This document shows positions 36,779-44,692 of a DNA stretch of 47,549 bases, piece by piece. A model generated the notes under the pieces. It was given only the letters and a program-made list of their open reading frames with translations, was not told the origin of the DNA and did not search any database. A program made the position numbers and the translations under genes. How positions within the stretch are numbered: the stretch's first letter is position 1; every line of letters starts with the position of its first letter. Source of the DNA: Anaerolineae bacterium (GTDB taxonomy: Bacteria; Chloroflexota; Anaerolineae; SpSt-600). The stretch is from positions 1-47,549 of the forward strand of contig JANXAG010000015.1 of NCBI GenBank assembly GCA_025062375.1, written 5' to 3'.

Positions 36779-37621
36779 ATGCGTTGTAGAAAATGCGGAG
36801 CGAAGATACCAAGGGGGGCTTCAGTATGCCCCATGTGCGGTTACTCCCGTGCCCCGCAGGTTGAATACGTCCGATGCCCTTCCTGCCAGCAGTTTGTGAG
36901 CGGCGCTCTCCAATTGTGCCCCCACTGCGGAGCTGAAGTCTGGAAGCCAGGAACCCGCTGGGGGATGATAGCCTTCAGCCTCTTAGCCGGATTTGTTTTA
37001 GGCCTTATCCTCTACGCTATCATTCCCCCCATTGTAGCCCATCGTATACGAAGCGATTTCCAGACCATTGCCCTTCAGCTTGTCCCACCAACTTTCACCC
37101 CTACCCCTTCGCCAACTTTCACCCCGACTCCCACCCCCGCCCCACCTCCAACCTCAACCCCGACGCCAACTTCAACTCCCACTTTAACCCCAAGTCCAAC
37201 CCCAACTCAGACCCCCACGCCAGCACCCGGAGTGACACCAACGCCAACTTTCACCCCAATGCCCACTCCAACCCCCACAATTCCCTTCGCTTATCAAGCT
37301 CCAGAGCCTATTTTCCCATCTAATGGGGAATGGTTCCATGGCGGGAGCACCATCATAGACCTTAAATGGAAGCCTCCTGCGGAATTGCCTCCCAGGCACG
37401 TATACAGGCTCATAATACGATACCGCCAGGGTGGAAACCTTGTGGAAATTCCGATCCTCACAGAAAGGCCCAGTTACATAGTCCCTCAGAGCCTGCACGG
37501 CGCTGCTGATCAGCCAGACCGAACCTATGAGTGGCAGGTTCAGGTAATATATCTGACGGACCAGGGGAATATAATCCCTCTGAGTCCTTTCAGTGAGCCC
37601 AGAACTTTTCACTGGGATTGA
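36779..37621 (+). CDS. Double zinc-ribbon membrane protein with Thr-Pro stalk
   Basis: A 280-aa protein of unknown function. Two zinc ribbons in the cytoplasmic part use C3, C6, C17, C20 and C33, C36, C47, C50. One membrane helix follows (about 61-85). Then a Thr/Pro-rich stalk (about 102-172) and a C-terminal beta-sandwich-like domain (about 173-280; IDLKWKPPAELPPRHVYRLIIRYR, YEWQVQVIYL), probably outside the cell. It could link a cytoplasmic signal or assembly partner to the surface. It starts at ATG 36779. An unknown membrane protein follows after 11 nt. Confidence 0.8.
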   Translation: MRCRKCGAKIPRGASVCPMCGYSRAPQVEYVRCPSCQQFVSGALQLCPHCGAEVWKPGTRWGMIAFSLLAGFVLGLILYAIIPPIVAHRIRSDFQTIALQLVPPTFTPTPSPTFTPTPTPAPPPTSTPTPTSTPTLTPSPTPTQTPTPAPGVTPTPTFTPMPTPTPTIPFAYQAPEPIFPSNGEWFHGGSTIIDLKWKPPAELPPRHVYRLIIRYRQGGNLVEIPILTERPSYIVPQSLHGAADQPDRTYEWQVQVIYLTDQGNIIPLSPFSEPRTFHWD

Positions 37622-37632
37622 GGAGGTAACCA

Positions 37633-38187
37633 TTGGACAGAATACCAATCCAATGGAACAGGCTTTGGGATGCCTTCAGAAACATCGCCATTGTTTTCTC
37701 TTTCTTTTTCAACCTTATGACCTTGTGCGTTATCATCGTGCTCCTGGATTTACTGGTCTGGCAAAGTCCACAGATCCACCAGCAGGTAATTCGCCCGAAA
37801 TTTCAGGAAGTTCAAAGAGACCTTGATGACTTGCTGAGCGCCCCTATAAACCTAACAGTCTCCATAAGCGAGACGATACCCGTAGAATTCACCCTACCCG
37901 TTCACACCCGCACGACAGTCACTACTCTGGGGCCTGTCCCCGTCAGTACCAGCGCAAATTTTGTTCTTCCAGGCGGAGGAGGATCCATAAGAGGTTCTGT
38001 GAGCCTGGTCTTGCCACCCGGGATGCGGCTGCCAGTGGAGCTTTACATAGAAGTTCCCGTAAGCCAGACGATTTCCATCCAAATGGAAGTTCCTGTTTCT
38101 GTCGAGCTTAAAGATACAGAACTTGGAGCCGTAATCCAGAGGATAACAGAGAACCTGAAGCCGTTCATCAGCCTTCTAATCCGATGA
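37633..38187 (+). CDS. Membrane protein of unknown function
   Basis: A 184-aa protein I do not recognise. An N-terminal amphipathic stretch and one membrane helix (about 16-44) precede a beta-rich region in which short lines repeat (for example FTLPVHTRTTVTT, VSLVLPPGMRLPVELY, VPVSQTISIQMEVPVSVEL), and a C-terminal helix. It starts at TTG 37633 behind GAGGAGGTAACC. It lies between the zinc-ribbon stalk protein and the radical SAM gene, overlapping the latter by 4 nt. The layout recalls small anchor or assembly proteins. Confidence 0.72.
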   Translation: MDRIPIQWNRLWDAFRNIAIVFSFFFNLMTLCVIIVLLDLLVWQSPQIHQQVIRPKFQEVQRDLDDLLSAPINLTVSISETIPVEFTLPVHTRTTVTTLGPVPVSTSANFVLPGGGGSIRGSVSLVLPPGMRLPVELYIEVPVSQTISIQMEVPVSVELKDTELGAVIQRITENLKPFISLLIR

Positions 38188-39788
38188 ATTGGAGGAAAAT
38201 AGCCAGAGCCAGAGCTGTTCTCAGGCGAGAAACAGGCTTTATCGTCAAGGATTGGGGAGGTAGAATATCCATCGCCCTCGTCTATCCCAATACCTACTAT
38301 GTTGGCATGTCCAGCCTCGGTTTTCAGACCGTCTACCGTATACTTAACTCCGAGCCCGATGTGGTATGCGAGAGGGTCTTTGCTGATCCCCTCTTCATGG
38401 ATGAAGAAGGCCCGATTTCTCTGGAGTCTCAGCGCCCCCTTGCGGACTTTTCAGTAATAGCTTTTTCCATTTCCTACGAGTTAGATTACTTTCACCTGGC
38501 TGAGGTTCTGGAACGCAGCCGCATACCTCTCTTCTCTGCAGAACGAGAAGAAGGGGATCCTCTGGTGATTGCGGGAGGGCCGGCCGTTTCCGCCAACCCT
38601 GAACCCCTATCTCAAATGGTGGATGCTTTCATTATCGGTGAAGGGGAAGAAGTTATCCCTGAAGTGATTGCTGTCTTAAGGGAAACCATCCATGCCCCTC
38701 GTAATACACTTCTGGAGGCTTTGCGAGGGATACAGGGCGTTTACGTTCCCTTAATTCACAACCCATCTGATCCTCCTGTGGTCAGACGGTGGGTGCAGGA
38801 CCTTGACCTTTATCCGGTGCATTCAGTGGTGCTCACGGAAGAAACCGAGTTCGGTGACATGTATCTTGTGGAGATAGAAAGGGGGTGTGGAAGAGGCTGC
38901 AGGTTCTGTCTGGCAGGATACATTTACCTCCCCCCAAGAGAGCGCTCTGTGGAGTCAATCCTGGCCCAGGCGAAAGAGGGGGTTAAGTGGCGTGGAACCA
39001 TTGGCCTTGTAGGGTTTGCGGTCTCCGATTATTCCAGAATGGACGAACTTCTGGACGGCCTTCGGGCTCTGGGAGCTGGCCTTTCCGCCTCTTCATTAAG
39101 GGCTGAATCTGTAAGTGAGAAGCTAATTGAAGCTCTGGCCCGAAGCTCCGCTACTATAACTCTGGCTCCCGAAGCTGGAAGCTTTGCCCTTCGCAGGATT
39201 ATCGGTAAACCCATCCCTGAAAAGGAAATCCTCAGGGTGGCTGAGCTGGCCGCTAAGTACAGGATTCGCCGCCTCAAACTCTACTTTATGATAGGCCTCC
39301 CCCGGGAAAGCGAGGAAGATTTAAGGGCCATAAGTCTTCTAACAAGCGAGATCCTCAAAAGGTTTGAGGGCGAAGTGGTGGTGAACGTTTCACCTTTCGT
39401 TCCCAAGCCTCACACTCCTTTCCAACGGATTGCGATGGCCCCGGAAGAAGAGCTGGGAGAGCGCTTGAAGTTTCTGCGCCATCTCCTGCGCAGGCTCAAA
39501 GTTAAAATGCGGGCGGAAAGCCCGGCCTGGGCTACAGTTCAGGCCACTCTGAGCCGTGGGGATAAAAAGGTGGGGCTTGCTCTTGTGGAAATAGCCCGAA
39601 TGAGAGAAAAGGCAACCCCTTCCCGCTGGGAGAAGGCTCTGGAAAAAGCAGGCACAGATAAAGGAAAATACCTTGGACCCTGGCCCCGAAAGGAGCCTCT
39701 CCCCTGGGAGAGGGTGATAGCTACAGGTTTTTACCCGATGTGTCAGCCGTGCCTTTCAGAAGATTTTGCAGGTGAGACTCAGGGTTAA
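38184..39788 (+). CDS. Radical SAM protein with B12-binding-like N-terminus
   Basis: A 534-aa radical SAM protein with [4Fe-4S] cysteines C235, C239 and C242 (GCGRGCRFCLAG). The N-terminal part (about 25-190) resembles a cobalamin-binding Rossmann domain (YPNTYYVGMSSLGFQTVY, VIAGGPAVSANPEP), followed by the radical SAM barrel and a C-terminal extension with the shape of the TIGR03960 family. The reaction is unknown. In that family a second partner gene (DUF2344-like) often follows or is fused; none is present here. ATG 38184 overlaps the membrane protein gene as ATGA. Confidence 0.88.
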   Translation: MNWRKIARARAVLRRETGFIVKDWGGRISIALVYPNTYYVGMSSLGFQTVYRILNSEPDVVCERVFADPLFMDEEGPISLESQRPLADFSVIAFSISYELDYFHLAEVLERSRIPLFSAEREEGDPLVIAGGPAVSANPEPLSQMVDAFIIGEGEEVIPEVIAVLRETIHAPRNTLLEALRGIQGVYVPLIHNPSDPPVVRRWVQDLDLYPVHSVVLTEETEFGDMYLVEIERGCGRGCRFCLAGYIYLPPRERSVESILAQAKEGVKWRGTIGLVGFAVSDYSRMDELLDGLRALGAGLSASSLRAESVSEKLIEALARSSATITLAPEAGSFALRRIIGKPIPEKEILRVAELAAKYRIRRLKLYFMIGLPRESEEDLRAISLLTSEILKRFEGEVVVNVSPFVPKPHTPFQRIAMAPEEELGERLKFLRHLLRRLKVKMRAESPAWATVQATLSRGDKKVGLALVEIARMREKATPSRWEKALEKAGTDKGKYLGPWPRKEPLPWERVIATGFYPMCQPCLSEDFAGETQG

Positions 39789-39813
39789 GAGGAGCCGGGG
39801 CCAGGGCACGCAT

Positions 39814-42800
39814 CTAACTTCTCCGCATAAAACGGGGTAGGATGGTAGCCCACTCCGGAAGGGGAACGCTGTCGCCAGGGCCAAGTTTATCCACAGGCTT
39901 TATCTCGCGCTGGCGAGCCCGGCCAGCAAATATCCCTATCTGGTTGCCCTCACGAGCCTGGCGCCGGTCTATAAGGGCCATGCCCACAAGGTAGCCCTCG
40001 GTATCAATGGCGCAGGAGGTTACTGCCCCTATGTAATCTCCCCGCGGATTAACGACCGGATCCCCTGGCTCCGGTTTGGGAACGCCCTTGCGGTTCATCC
40101 GGAAGCGGACTATCTCCCGTGTGCGTCTGGCTTCTTTTTCAATGATGGCCTTGCGCCCGATGAAGTAAGGCTTGTGGAATTTGACGTAGGGAGCGAAGCC
40201 TGCTTCTATGGGGTCTATGTTGAAGGGCCCTGCCAGTTCATGGCCGTAAAGGGGTAGCCCTGCCTCAGTTCGGGTTGAATCCCTGGCGCCAAGGCCGGCT
40301 GGCTTTATGCCGAAAGCTTTCCCTTTTTCCAGGAGGAGGTTCCAGAGGCGGGGTGCGTCGTCGGGGTGAACGAAGATCTCATAGCCCCATTCCTCACCGG
40401 TGTAGCCTGTGCGAGCTATGATAAGGTCCATTCCATCCAGAGTAATTTCGGCCAGCTCTGTGCGGCGGAGCCTCTTGAGGATCTCTCGCCCGTCGCGGTT
40501 GGCCAGGGACATGAGGATGTGAAGTGAGGCCGGCCCCTGGAGGGCCATGTCCACCCTCATATCTCTGCCGCAGGATGGGTCTTTGAGGTTGCGCAGGATA
40601 GCTTGCCCATCTACTTCTTTATCGGGGTGCTCTCTGTCCACGATTACCCGGCGGGAGTTAACGGCGTTGAGCCAGGCCCAATCCTTCTCTTCATTGACAG
40701 CGTTCACCACCATGATGTAGCGGTCCTTCCGTAAGCGGTAAATCATCACGTCGTCAATGACGTTGCCGTCAGGGTCCAGGAGGTAGGAGTAAAGAGATTG
40801 GCCATCCTCAAGCCAGCGGACATAGTTGGTGGTGACAAAGTCCAGGAAGCGCGTGGCGTGCTCTCCGGATATCTCAAAGACTCCCATGTGGGCTACGTCA
40901 AAGAGGCCAGCGGCTTCGCGGACGGCTTTGTGCTCTTCAAGGACGCTTGTATACCATACGGGCATTTCCCACCCGGCGAAGGGGATAAGCTTGGCCTTGA
41001 GTTTTCTGTGCTCTTCGTTAAGAGGCGTATGCTTGAGGGGTCCGGGCTTCTCCTCCCAGCGGAATTCTTCTTTCTGGACAGGGAGTCTTTCCTGGTGCAG
41101 GCGGTTTTCGCCCACGAAATAGGGTTTGGAAAGGGCAAAGAGGTCTTTGTGGTTGCTGCGGTAGAGGGCGAGGGCATCAGGTCTTTCGCCATCGTAAGAG
41201 GGCCAGTCGGCGGAAGCACGCCAGGACTTGTAAGCCTGAGGTGAAGCGGCTTTAAAGCCCTTCTGCTTCAGGGTCTCCCACAGGTCTCTGATGTTATCAG
41301 GGTGGGATATAAGCATCAAAAGTTCATAGCCGTTGCCGTAGTCCACCCTGGCAACCATGGTTTCGGCTCCATTCACCTGGCCGGACCAGAAGTGGTTGAT
41401 GGGGAGTTCGGGGAGCCAGGGGAAGAGCTCGTAGAGTTTAGCGCTGGCTTCTTTCCCTGCGACCCCTATGGCCGTTTTCCTCCAAGGCTTTTCCATATCT
41501 TCCCACAGGTCTTCCACGACCACTGGCCCTTCAATTTTGGCCAAGATGTCATGGCGGTCAAAGATCACGTAGCCATCGGATAAAGCCCGGAACCAGTCTT
41601 TGACTTTTTCCGAATTTTCAGGGTTGGTTACCACCAGGTATTGCTGACGGCCACGGCTATCATCGGGGAAGCGGAGGACGGAGATATCGTCAAGAAGTTT
41701 GCCATCAGCATCCAATAGGAAGGAGCGGGCGAGCGTTCCTGGCTTGAGGTTCGCAAGGTTAGCGGTGTTCACCTGCTGGATGAAGGCCTCAGCTCTGGTC
41801 CCCCTCACCATTAAGAGGCCGAGGTTGGTCAGGTCAAATACGAAAGGTCCTTCACCTTCGGGTATAGCTCTGGTTTCCAGCATTGGGCTTCGGGCGGGCT
41901 CTCTTCCGGGCAGGAAACAGTAGTGGGGGTAACCTGTTCTGCAGGGTGGAGGACACACAGGGATGCGGTCTATGAGTTCATCCACCCGGCAGGCGGCCCT
42001 CTTCAGGATTTCAAGCTCTATCTTCCCTCTCGGCAGTTCATGGTCCCGGCCGTAATACCGGAAGGGTTTTATATTGACTAGGATTTCGGTCATTATATCG
42101 GCTATTTCGTCCATCTCCTCCGCATCAAGACCTCGTTGGGTGACCCAGGGGGTTCCCAGGCGTATTCCGCTGGCCAGAGGGGTCATGGTGTCGCCGGGGA
42201 TTGTATTCTTGTTGACGACAATTCCGACAATATCCAGGAGCCGGGCAGCTATTTCTCCCTTTACCGGGTAGCCGGTATCGGTCCTTATGGGACGCAGGTC
42301 CAGGACCACCATATGGGTGTTGGTCCCGCCGTAAGCTACTTTTATCCCTCTTTTCTGGAAAGCTTCGGCCAGGGCTTTGGCGTTTTCAACGATCTTGTGC
42401 TGGATGCGTTTGAAAACTTCAGTCTGAGCAATCTTAAAAGCTACGGCGATGGCGGCGAACTTGTTGACGTGGGGGCCTCCCTGGATTCCTGGGAAAACGG
42501 CGGCGTCAATCCGCTGGGCCAGTTCCTCATCGGTGGAGATGATGACAGCTCCGCGAGGGCCACATATGGTTTTGTGGGTGGTAAAGGTTATCACATCGGC
42601 AATACCGATGGGGGAGGGGTGAGCACCAGCTACTACGAGGCCTGCGGTGTGGGCGATGTCGGCCATGAGGTAAGCTCCTACGGCATCGGCTATTTCCCGG
42701 AATTTCTCCCAATCGGGGGCCCAGGAGTAGGAAGTGTAGCCGGCAATTATGAGGCGGGGTCTATATTCCAGGGCCAGCTTCATTATCTGGTCGTAGTTTA

Positions 42801-43386
42801 GGCGTTCAGTGACGGGGTCCACACCGTAGGATACAACTTTGTAGCGGCGGCCGGAGATATTGAATTCGCTTCCGTGAGTCAAATGGCCACCCTGGAAGAG
42901 GTCCATGCCCATGATGGTATCGCCAGGGTTGAGGAGGGCATCGTAGACTGAAATGTTAGCGGCAGCGCCCGATAGGGGCTGGACGTTCACGAAGATGCGT
43001 TCTGGGGGAACCCTTTCGTTGGCGAAGGCCTGGGCCACCCTGCGCTGGGCCAGCGTCTCCACAAAGTGCACATATTCAACGCCCTTATAAAACCGCCTGT
43101 CACCGTAGCGCCGGTAATGAGTCAATTGATGGGCAAAATCCATCACCAGCTCAAATTCCTCCCTGGTCATCCTGAGGGGAGGATATCCTTCGGCGTAGAT
43201 GTTATTGAAAACAGAACCAAGGGCTTTGAGGACGGGTTCCGGAGCTATGCTTTCGGAAGGGATCAGGATGATCTTGCGGGCCTGTTTTTCTTCCTCAAAT
43301 TGGATAAGGCGGTCAATTTCGGGGTCAATGGCGGAGAGTTCTCCCTCAAGGATTTTGATATATTCCTGGGCAAGCTTTATGTCCAT
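39814..43386 (-). CDS. Serine hydroxymethyltransferase fused to degenerate and complete GcvT modules
   Basis: A 1190-aa three-part protein. Residues 1-470 are serine hydroxymethyltransferase (serine plus THF to glycine plus methylene-THF), with PLP lysine K272 in TFTTHKTICGPRG. Residues 505-765 are a shortened GcvT-like module: FDLTNLGLLMVRG and ADGKLLDDISVLRF match the T-protein start, and KPYFVGE matches its C-terminal KPYFIGR. Residues 785-1190 are a complete GcvT-like aminomethyltransferase (PFAGWEMPVWY, FDVAHMGVFEISG, DPDGNVIDDVMIYR with candidate catalytic Asp, KPYFIGRKA). The natural GcvT reaction makes methylene-THF in glycine cleavage. Joining it to SHMT puts both one-carbon reactions on one chain. 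No stop or frameshift is seen at the junctions. The first module may be structural. Confidence 0.88.
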   Translation of the reverse strand: MDIKLAQEYIKILEGELSAIDPEIDRLIQFEEEKQARKIILIPSESIAPEPVLKALGSVFNNIYAEGYPPLRMTREEFELVMDFAHQLTHYRRYGDRRFYKGVEYVHFVETLAQRRVAQAFANERVPPERIFVNVQPLSGAAANISVYDALLNPGDTIMGMDLFQGGHLTHGSEFNISGRRYKVVSYGVDPVTERLNYDQIMKLALEYRPRLIIAGYTSYSWAPDWEKFREIADAVGAYLMADIAHTAGLVVAGAHPSPIGIADVITFTTHKTICGPRGAVIISTDEELAQRIDAAVFPGIQGGPHVNKFAAIAVAFKIAQTEVFKRIQHKIVENAKALAEAFQKRGIKVAYGGTNTHMVVLDLRPIRTDTGYPVKGEIAARLLDIVGIVVNKNTIPGDTMTPLASGIRLGTPWVTQRGLDAEEMDEIADIMTEILVNIKPFRYYGRDHELPRGKIELEILKRAACRVDELIDRIPVCPPPCRTGYPHYCFLPGREPARSPMLETRAIPEGEGPFVFDLTNLGLLMVRGTRAEAFIQQVNTANLANLKPGTLARSFLLDADGKLLDDISVLRFPDDSRGRQQYLVVTNPENSEKVKDWFRALSDGYVIFDRHDILAKIEGPVVVEDLWEDMEKPWRKTAIGVAGKEASAKLYELFPWLPELPINHFWSGQVNGAETMVARVDYGNGYELLMLISHPDNIRDLWETLKQKGFKAASPQAYKSWRASADWPSYDGERPDALALYRSNHKDLFALSKPYFVGENRLHQERLPVQKEEFRWEEKPGPLKHTPLNEEHRKLKAKLIPFAGWEMPVWYTSVLEEHKAVREAAGLFDVAHMGVFEISGEHATRFLDFVTTNYVRWLEDGQSLYSYLLDPDGNVIDDVMIYRLRKDRYIMVVNAVNEEKDWAWLNAVNSRRVIVDREHPDKEVDGQAILRNLKDPSCGRDMRVDMALQGPASLHILMSLANRDGREILKRLRRTELAEITLDGMDLIIARTGYTGEEWGYEIFVHPDDAPRLWNLLLEKGKAFGIKPAGLGARDSTRTEAGLPLYGHELAGPFNIDPIEAGFAPYVKFHKPYFIGRKAIIEKEARRTREIVRFRMNRKGVPKPEPGDPVVNPRGDYIGAVTSCAIDTEGYLVGMALIDRRQAREGNQIGIFAGRARQREIKPVDKLGPGDSVPLPEWATILPRFMRRS

Positions 43387-43496
43387 CTTTCACCTCCACA
43401 CAGCCAGGGTTCGCTGGTCAGCGAGCCTGTGAGAGCGCAGTACATCTCCCCGTTCGTCTGGCCTGAGGGCAGTAGGGCCAGTATCAATCAGGCCAG
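43387..43496 (-). promoter_or_regulatory. Structured leader of the SHMT-GcvT gene, possible riboswitch
   Basis: About 108 nt of 5' leader. Two copies of CTGGCC (RNA-strand 43491-43496 and 43476-43481) compete for one GGCCAG (43458-43463): the outer pairing is 9 bp, the inner 6 bp. A second hairpin just before the ribosome binding site pairs TCGCTG with CAGCGA and CACAG with CTGTG. The gene makes one-carbon units, so a ligand or RNA switch is plausible. It does not match the glycine, THF or ZTP aptamers well enough to name it. Confidence 0.55.
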
Positions 43497-43500
43497 GATA

Positions 43501-43529
43501 ATTATAGCACGAAGGGTCGGACGTATCAA
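43501..43529 (-). promoter_or_regulatory. Promoter of the SHMT-GcvT fusion gene
   Basis: On the minus strand TTGATA (43524-43529), 17-nt spacer, TATAAT (43501-43506) with extended TGC. Start near 43494, at the foot of the first leader hairpin. Confidence 0.8.
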
Positions 43530-43534
43530 GGTAG

Positions 43535-43547
43535 TTTCAACTTGAAA
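43535..43547. repeat. Perfect 6-1-6 palindrome, possible operator
   Basis: TTTCAA-C-TTGAAA lies between the divergent promoters of the SHMT-GcvT and saccharopine-dehydrogenase-like genes, about 38 nt upstream of the predicted plus-strand start. It could be bound by a dimeric regulator. Confidence 0.4.
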
Positions 43548-43549
43548 GA

Positions 43550-43578
43550 TTTTCTTTTACCCCACCGTCAGATATAAT
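43550..43578 (+). promoter_or_regulatory. Possible promoter of the saccharopine-dehydrogenase-like/tilS operon
   Basis: TATAAT (43573-43578) with a weak -35 (TTTTCT, 43550-43555) at 17 nt. The weak -35 next to a palindrome would fit activator dependence. Start near 43585. Confidence 0.45.
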
Positions 43579-43606
43579 AGGTGTAGACCAAGAAAGGAGG
43601 GGAAAC

Positions 43607-44686
43607 ATGAAAATCGTAGTCTTGGGCGGCTGTGGCGATATGGGAAGCCACGTGGTTCACGACCTTCTCCAGACTTCCGATGCCGAAGTGGTAATTGCCG
43701 ATTACCGGATAAAATTAGCCGAAGAAATGGCCTCCAAGCTTGGGGGAAAAGCCAGAGCGGCTTTCGTAGATGCCACCAGCCCTACCTCGCTCCGGAAAGT
43801 CCTTGAAGGTGCCGACGCAGCAGTGGGATGCATCGGCCCGTTCTACAAATTCGCCCTGCCCCTGGCTAAGGCTGCCCTGGAAGCGAAAGTTAACTATGTT
43901 GATATCTGCGATGACTACGGCCCTGTGGAAGAAATTCTGGCCATGGATGAGGCCGCTCGCCAAGCGGGGATAACGATAATCACGGGCCTCGGGTGGACTC
44001 CAGGCATAACTAACATCCTGGCCCGTCGCGCGTCCGAGCAACTTGACGAAGTGGATGAGATCCACATAGCCTGGGCTGGAAGTCCTTCCGATTCAAAGGG
44101 GCTGGCGGTTATAATGCACGTGTTTTACGTATCTACCGGCGAAGTCCCCACCTGGTCCGATGGCCGCCTCATCCGGGTAAAAGCTTCCTCGGGAAGGGAA
44201 ACCGTTGAATTTCCACCCCCACTGGGTAAAGTGAAAGTTTTCCACTGCGGCCACCCCGAGCCCATAACTATCCCTCGCTACATAAAAGCCAGAAACGTGT
44301 CCTTAAAGGGTGCTCTGGTTCCCGAATGGAACAACAAACTCCTGAACATTTTCAGTGCCTTTGGGCTAATAAACACCCCCGCCAGAAGGGAAAGGATTGC
44401 CCGCCTGATCCATCCCATTGAAGGCCTTTTCCGGGCCGGAGGAATACCCTGCTCCGGAGCCAGAGTCACCGTCAAAGGCCGCAAAGACGGCCAGGCCAGA
44501 ACTATAAGCTACGCTGTGGCCGACCGAATGGGACGTCTCACAGGCATACCGGCTTCCATAGGTGCTCAGTGGCTGGCCCGCGGACTAATCCAGCAAAAAG
44601 GCGCCTTCGCCCCGGAAGGCTGCATAGAACCGGAGCCATTCCTGGAGGAACTGGCGAAGAGAGGGATTAAAGTGGTGGAAATGTAA
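43607..44686 (+). CDS. Saccharopine dehydrogenase-like NAD(P)-binding oxidoreductase
   Basis: A 359-aa protein with an N-terminal Rossmann fold (VVLGGCGDMGSHVVHDLL) and the central YVDICDDYGPVEEI and GLGWTPGITNILARRA motifs of the saccharopine dehydrogenase/carboxynorspermidine-synthase superfamily. The substrate is not identifiable; members act on amino-acid-derived imines or are of unknown role. ATG 43607 follows AAAGGAGGGG. tilS begins 6 nt later. Confidence 0.85.
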   Translation: MKIVVLGGCGDMGSHVVHDLLQTSDAEVVIADYRIKLAEEMASKLGGKARAAFVDATSPTSLRKVLEGADAAVGCIGPFYKFALPLAKAALEAKVNYVDICDDYGPVEEILAMDEAARQAGITIITGLGWTPGITNILARRASEQLDEVDEIHIAWAGSPSDSKGLAVIMHVFYVSTGEVPTWSDGRLIRVKASSGRETVEFPPPLGKVKVFHCGHPEPITIPRYIKARNVSLKGALVPEWNNKLLNIFSAFGLINTPARRERIARLIHPIEGLFRAGGIPCSGARVTVKGRKDGQARTISYAVADRMGRLTGIPASIGAQWLARGLIQQKGAFAPEGCIEPEPFLEELAKRGIKVVEM

Positions 44687-44692
44687 AAGCAA

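Noticed and set aside
42136-42801. 221-aa plus-strand ORF inside the SHMT-GcvT gene
   Set aside because: It is antisense to conserved SHMT sequence and matches no protein family I recognise.
43387-43496. Leader named as a glycine or ZTP riboswitch
   Set aside because: Only short pieces such as CTCTCACAGGC, ACTGGC and GGGGAG match; the order and the 3' conserved core are missing.
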